The notes beneath the pieces are model-generated. The model did not search any database and had not been told where the DNA came from. It was given only the letters and a program-made list of their open reading frames with translations. From Ashinkailepas kermadecensis (Eukaryota > Arthropoda > Thecostraca > Neolepadidae): a stretch of DNA of 64,000 nt. The stretch is from contig JAOTOM010004826.1 in the NCBI GenBank assembly GCA_034440615.1, positions 70,001 to 134,000 on the forward strand, written 5' to 3'. Within the stretch, counting starts at the first letter, position 1. Each line of letters begins with the position of its first letter. A program made the translations under genes and the position numbers. Of this stretch, positions 60,436-64,000 are shown piece after piece.

Positions 60436-60950
60436 CGGTGATCTCTCAGACAGCGCCAGAGATTGAGAGAGACAAGACAGACATGGGACAGTGATCTCTC
60501 AGACAGCGTGAGAGATCGCGGGAGACAGGACAGATATGGGACAGTGCTCTCTCAGACAGCGCCAGAGATTGAGAGAGACCAGACAGACATGGGACAGTAC
60601 TCTCTCAGTCAGCGCCAGAGATTGATAGAGACAAGACAGACATGGGACAGTGCTCTCTCAGACAGCGCCAGAGATTGAGAGAGACAAGACAGACATGAGA
60701 CAGTGCTCTCTCAGACAGCGCCAGAGATTGAGAGACAAGACAGACATGGGACAGTGCTCTCTCAGCGCCAAAGACTGAGGGAGATAGGACAGACATGGGG
60801 CAGTGCTCTCTCAGACAGCGCCAGAGACTGATGGAGACAGGACAGACATGGGGCAGTGCTCTCTAAGACAGCGCAGAGACTGAGGGAGATAGGGCAGACA
60901 TGGGGTAGTGCTCTCTCAGACAGCGCCAGAGACTGAGGGAAAAACAAAAC
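60436..60950. repeat. 53-bp minisatellite, about 9 units
   Basis: Unit CAGCGCCAGAGATTGAGAGA, GACAAGACAGACATGGGACA and GTGCTCTCTCAGA, with gaps in the last third. Confidence 0.95.
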
Positions 60951-61268
60951 TGGGTTGAGGAAGACAGACCTAGAGCAATGCCCTCTCAGCCCACATACTG
61001 TAATTTGTGTTGACTCCAAAATTTGATACCTCCTTGCAGCACACCCACAAATAGTGTCGGGAATTCGGTTTGAGTTTCAGTACCGGAGTGGAAAATTACA
61101 CCTCAAATTTTGTGGAAGAGTGGGGAGATTGATTGATTGATTGATTGATTATTTAGGCTTAAGGGCGCGCCGACTACACGATCATTTGGCGCCCATAACA
61201 GTTAATTGTGTAAACCGTTGCTGTACGACGCTTCCTGTGCTACAGGCATAATTCCTGGTACAATTTTG

Positions 61269-61556
61269 ATGTTAGCACCCCGGGTAGATAGCACAAAATT
61301 TCACAGTAGATAGGAAGGTGAAGATGTTTCCGGATTTAACGACCTGTGATTGGTCTCCCAAAACTGCTAGGAGGGAGTGAGCCTGGTCACTCCCGAAATG
61401 ACGTCGACGCTCCAGGGAAAGCTTCGGGCATGAAATTAGAACGTGACGAACTGTCAACACCGCACCGCATCTAGGACACAGTGGCATATTCTCACCATTG
61501 AGGAAGTAAGCATGGGTGGCATAAGTATGTCCTATACGCAGACGGCATAGCGTCAC
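61269..61556 (-). pseudogene. C-terminal zinc-like domain of the LINE
   Basis: MTLCRLRIGHTYATHAYFLN, then CPRCGAVLTVRHVLISCP with Cys-x2-Cys, His and Cys, ending in a stop near 61270. Such a block usually follows RNase H in I-group LINEs. Confidence 0.8.
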
Positions 61557-61599
61557 CTCGTCTATCCTTGTCCTACGAGAACACGAGATTCACTGGCCG

Positions 61600-62110
61600 A
61601 GAGATGGCTTTATTGTCCGCAATTTGTTCGACGCTAGTTCATCCCAGCTCGCTTGCCACTTGCTTGCCAGGAAAGCAGAGATCCCTGAGTAGTAGTCCCT
61701 GGCCGGGATTGTGAATGCTCTGCGCAAAGGGAGCCTGTGTTGCACGTCTAGCAGCGCTGTCAGCTTGTTCATTTTCTGCGATACCCACGTGGCTGGGAAT
61801 CCAGCAGAAATTGACGAATTTTCCTGCTTCATCTAATAAAGTCAAGCGACGTAAGATATAATTTATTAGAGCGTCTGTGGGATTAAAACTCTTGAGTGCC
61901 AGAAGGCTGCTCAAGGAGTCGGATAAACTCACATGATCTTCCTGATTCCCGACCTCTATGAAAGCCAACGCTTTATGGATTGCCACGAGCTCACACGTGT
62001 AAACGGATGTGTGTCTCGGTAGCTTAAACGATCTGGTGGCTGTGTCGCTTACAAAGGCGCTCCCAACCCCAGCGTCGGTTTTCGATCCATCCGTAAAAGT
62101 TTTTGCGTAG
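61600..62110 (-). pseudogene. RNase H domain of the LINE
   Basis: KTFTDGSKTDAGVGSAFVSD (first Asp), YTCELVAIHKALAFIE (Glu), SLSDSLSSLLAL (second Asp) and WIPSHVGIAENEQADSAARR (His and last Asp). All expected catalytic positions are present, unlike the RT. Confidence 0.88.
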
Positions 62111-62247
62111 AAATGTGGATATGTGCTCCAAAGCCTGCGCTCGAAAATAATTCGGGAGAGTGTCCTCTTTTCGGATGCCAGCCAATACCAGATCTATTCT
62201 CGGTTTCAGTGAGATCGCACGGGGGTGTTAAGACCAGCGGGCGCGTT

Positions 62248-62851
62248 TCACGTTACGAATTTCCAATTGACTTTCGTCGAAAAGATCACGAATTCTAGTG
62301 CACAGAGGTCGGTGCAAATGGGTGCCAATGCCTGACTTTTTTTTGATAAGGTGTGACGCGAGAACACTGCTTGGTATGCTGGGTGCTGCGGGAAACGGCG
62401 TAACTTGCATGCATAGCGCATCCCAAGCATCTGTTTCCTCAGGGAAAGTGGCGGCTCGTTGGCTTCGGCCAGAAGGCTCGCGGTTGGCGAAGTCCGGAAT
62501 GCACCAGTCACAATCCTAATAGCGGCATTTTGAATTACATCCCGACCATGTTTTCCGGATGCACAGGGCGCCATCATAGACAAAGGAAGCATAATCTAGT
62601 TTTGAGCGAATGAGAGATAGATAGAGAAGTAGCAGTGTTTGTCTATCGCCTCCGTACGATGTTCGTGCGACACATTTTAAAATATTCAGAGATGTAATGC
62701 ATTTGTCACGAAGTATTCTAAGATGCTCCCGGTAGGTCAAACGGCTGTCAAAATACATTCCTAAAAACATAAATACAGCGAGCAATTGAATAGGTTCATC
62801 GTACACCTTCAGTGTCAGATCAGAACAGCAACGACGGCGACAGAAGTGCAT
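62248..62851 (-). pseudogene. RT thumb/connector region of the RNase H LINE
   Basis: FLGMYFDSRLTYREHLRILR, LLLLYLSLIRSKLDYASFVY and then NAAIRIVTGAFRTSPTASLL in a second frame, the usual order after the RT palm. Frameshift near 62550. Confidence 0.85.
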
Positions 62852-62865
62852 TGCTGCTGTTTGTT

Positions 62866-63960
62866 TCAGGTATAAAATTTAAAGCCGTTCATGGTGCTCC
62901 AATTCTGGAGATAGTTTGTCGCCAATTGAAGTTGTCGCGCTGAAGTAGATGCTCTTGAAGAAGATGCCAAAATGGCTATATCTCCAACAAAAAGGGAGCG
63001 ACCAATACTCGAAGGAAGACCAGCAAAAATATAATTAATCATGATGGCGAAATGGGTAACGTTCAGTACACTACCTTGTGGAATACCATTTCCGAATGGG
63101 AAACGTGCCGATACGCTGTCACCGATACGAACACGAAAAAGGCGGTCTGCGAGAAAGTTTTGCAAAAAAGTGCCCATTCGACCACGGATTCCACATTTTT
63201 TATGCTTGAGAAGAATACCATAGCGCCAGGTCGTATCGTATGCTGCTTCAATGTCGAAAAACTCAGCACTGATGTGTCGTTTCTGTTTAAAAGCTGCGCG
63301 GATCGACGTGTCCAAAAGTAAAATATGATCAACGGTACTTCTGTTTCGTCTGAAACCGCACTGTTCATTTGCGAACAAAAATTGTTTTCTAAATGCCAGG
63401 TGAGTCTAACGTTCACTATTTTCTCCATCAATTTTCCCAGTGAAGAGGTCAGCGAAATGGGGCGGTAATGTGCTGGCAGCAATCCGTCCGCCATGGGTTC
63501 TCGAATAGGGTAATCATTGCCTCACGCCAACGCTCCGGGGAAATGTCTGTCTCCCACACCCCATTAAATGTCGCCAGCAGAGCTTCCAGCCCCTCACGAG
63601 GAAGCCACTTCAGCATAGCATTATGGATCTGATCCGGTCCCTCAGCTACATCTCTTAAAGCACCAATCGCAGAAGTTAATTCAGTCAATGCAAACGGTAA
63701 GTTGTAGTCCAGTGATTCTGAAGTGGCAAAGTCAATAGGGTTCCTCCCGCAACGCGACCTAAACCTCAAAAACTCTGGATCAATGCTTCCGCCTTTGCTA
63801 CGTTCTGATATAAAACGGCCCATCTCATTCGCAACATCTGACGGATGGGTAACATCAGTGTTCCCAACGCTCTATACGGGGAGAGGGACTGAAGAAAATT
63901 GTCCTGCAGTGCGCTTCATCTGGGACCAGACCTGTCGTGTTGGTGTAAATTGATTAAGTT
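62866..63960 (-). pseudogene. Reverse transcriptase of the RNase H LINE, broken
   Basis: Pieces in two frames: LTSAIGALRDVAEGPDQIHN, LPAHYRPISLTSSLGKLMEK, QCGFRRNRSTVDHILLLDTS, SAEFFDIEAAYDTTWRYG and FGNGIPQGSVLN. The catalytic box reads RSLFVGDIAIL, with Gly where the first of the two Asp is expected. Frameshifts near 63450 and 63390. Confidence 0.88.
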
Positions 63961-64000
63961 TCCCAATGAAATTCCTCCAGGATGTCTTTTTTTTCCTCAA

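Larger units (their letters stand above)
61127..64000 (-). mobile_element. LINE with RT and RNase H, 3' part, continues past window
   Basis: Minus strand: linker with KKTSWRNFIGKLNQFTPTRQ, RT, RNase H, a zinc-like CPRCGAVLTVRHVLISCP block, then a 3' UTR ending GTCGGCGCGCCCTTAAGCCT, AAATAATC and (AATC)n at 61127-61151. RNase H after RT suggests the I/Jockey group. The frame breaks several times. Confidence 0.9.

Overview
This window is a piece of a large animal nuclear genome. The evidence is spliced genes with GT-AG introns, LINEs, tRNA-derived SINEs and many minisatellites. CCTAA/TTAGG-like motifs near 38.6-39.1 kb make an arthropod likely; a crustacean is only my guess. Nothing prokaryotic is present.

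One host gene runs across the whole window on the minus strand: the orthologue of RME-8/DNAJC13, an endosomal J-domain co-chaperone. I traced 21 consecutive coding exons, 5' to 3' from 59832 down to 432. All 20 introns are GT-AG, the phase is kept at every junction, and 3496 nt (about 1165 codons) stay open. The exons cover the middle of the protein: armadillo-like helical repeats, a GYF_2-like domain (exons 8-9), the J domain with HPD (exons 14-15) and three IWN-type repeats. Upstream exons lie beyond 64 kb and downstream exons before position 1. This homology was assigned from memory of the family, without a database search.

The rest is intron (0.2-11.3 kb each) filled with repeats. 3.8-12.9 kb: a 31/35-bp minisatellite split by a nearly full-length CR1-like LINE. 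21.6-23.8 kb: three adjoining minisatellites. 24.4-30.2 kb: 41- and 54-bp arrays. 31-40 kb: SINEs, AT-rich sequence and a degenerate long repeat. 39.9-42.9 kb: an inverted 16-bp minisatellite, an approximately 19-bp array and a 28-bp array. 48.1-52.0 kb: a decayed DNA transposon with terminal inverted repeats of about 670 bp. 52.4-57.0 kb: LINE remnants, a 38-bp minisatellite, a foldback element and a ubiquitin-specific-protease pseudogene. 58.2-59.8 kb: a 96-bp array made from an RME-8 exon end. 61.1-64 kb: a LINE with reverse transcriptase and RNase H on the minus strand.

Two patterns stand out. First, at least seven RME-8 splice junctions sit at the edge of, or inside, tandem arrays whose unit contains the exon edge and the splice site; an eighth junction has one extra copy. 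Exon 1 has 16 copies of its donor. Second, the tRNA-derived SINEs end in a 3' tail matching the 3' end of the RNase H LINE. That same tail also occurs alone as 35-60 bp insertions flanked by target-site duplications, which suggests a LINE/SINE partnership caught in one locus.
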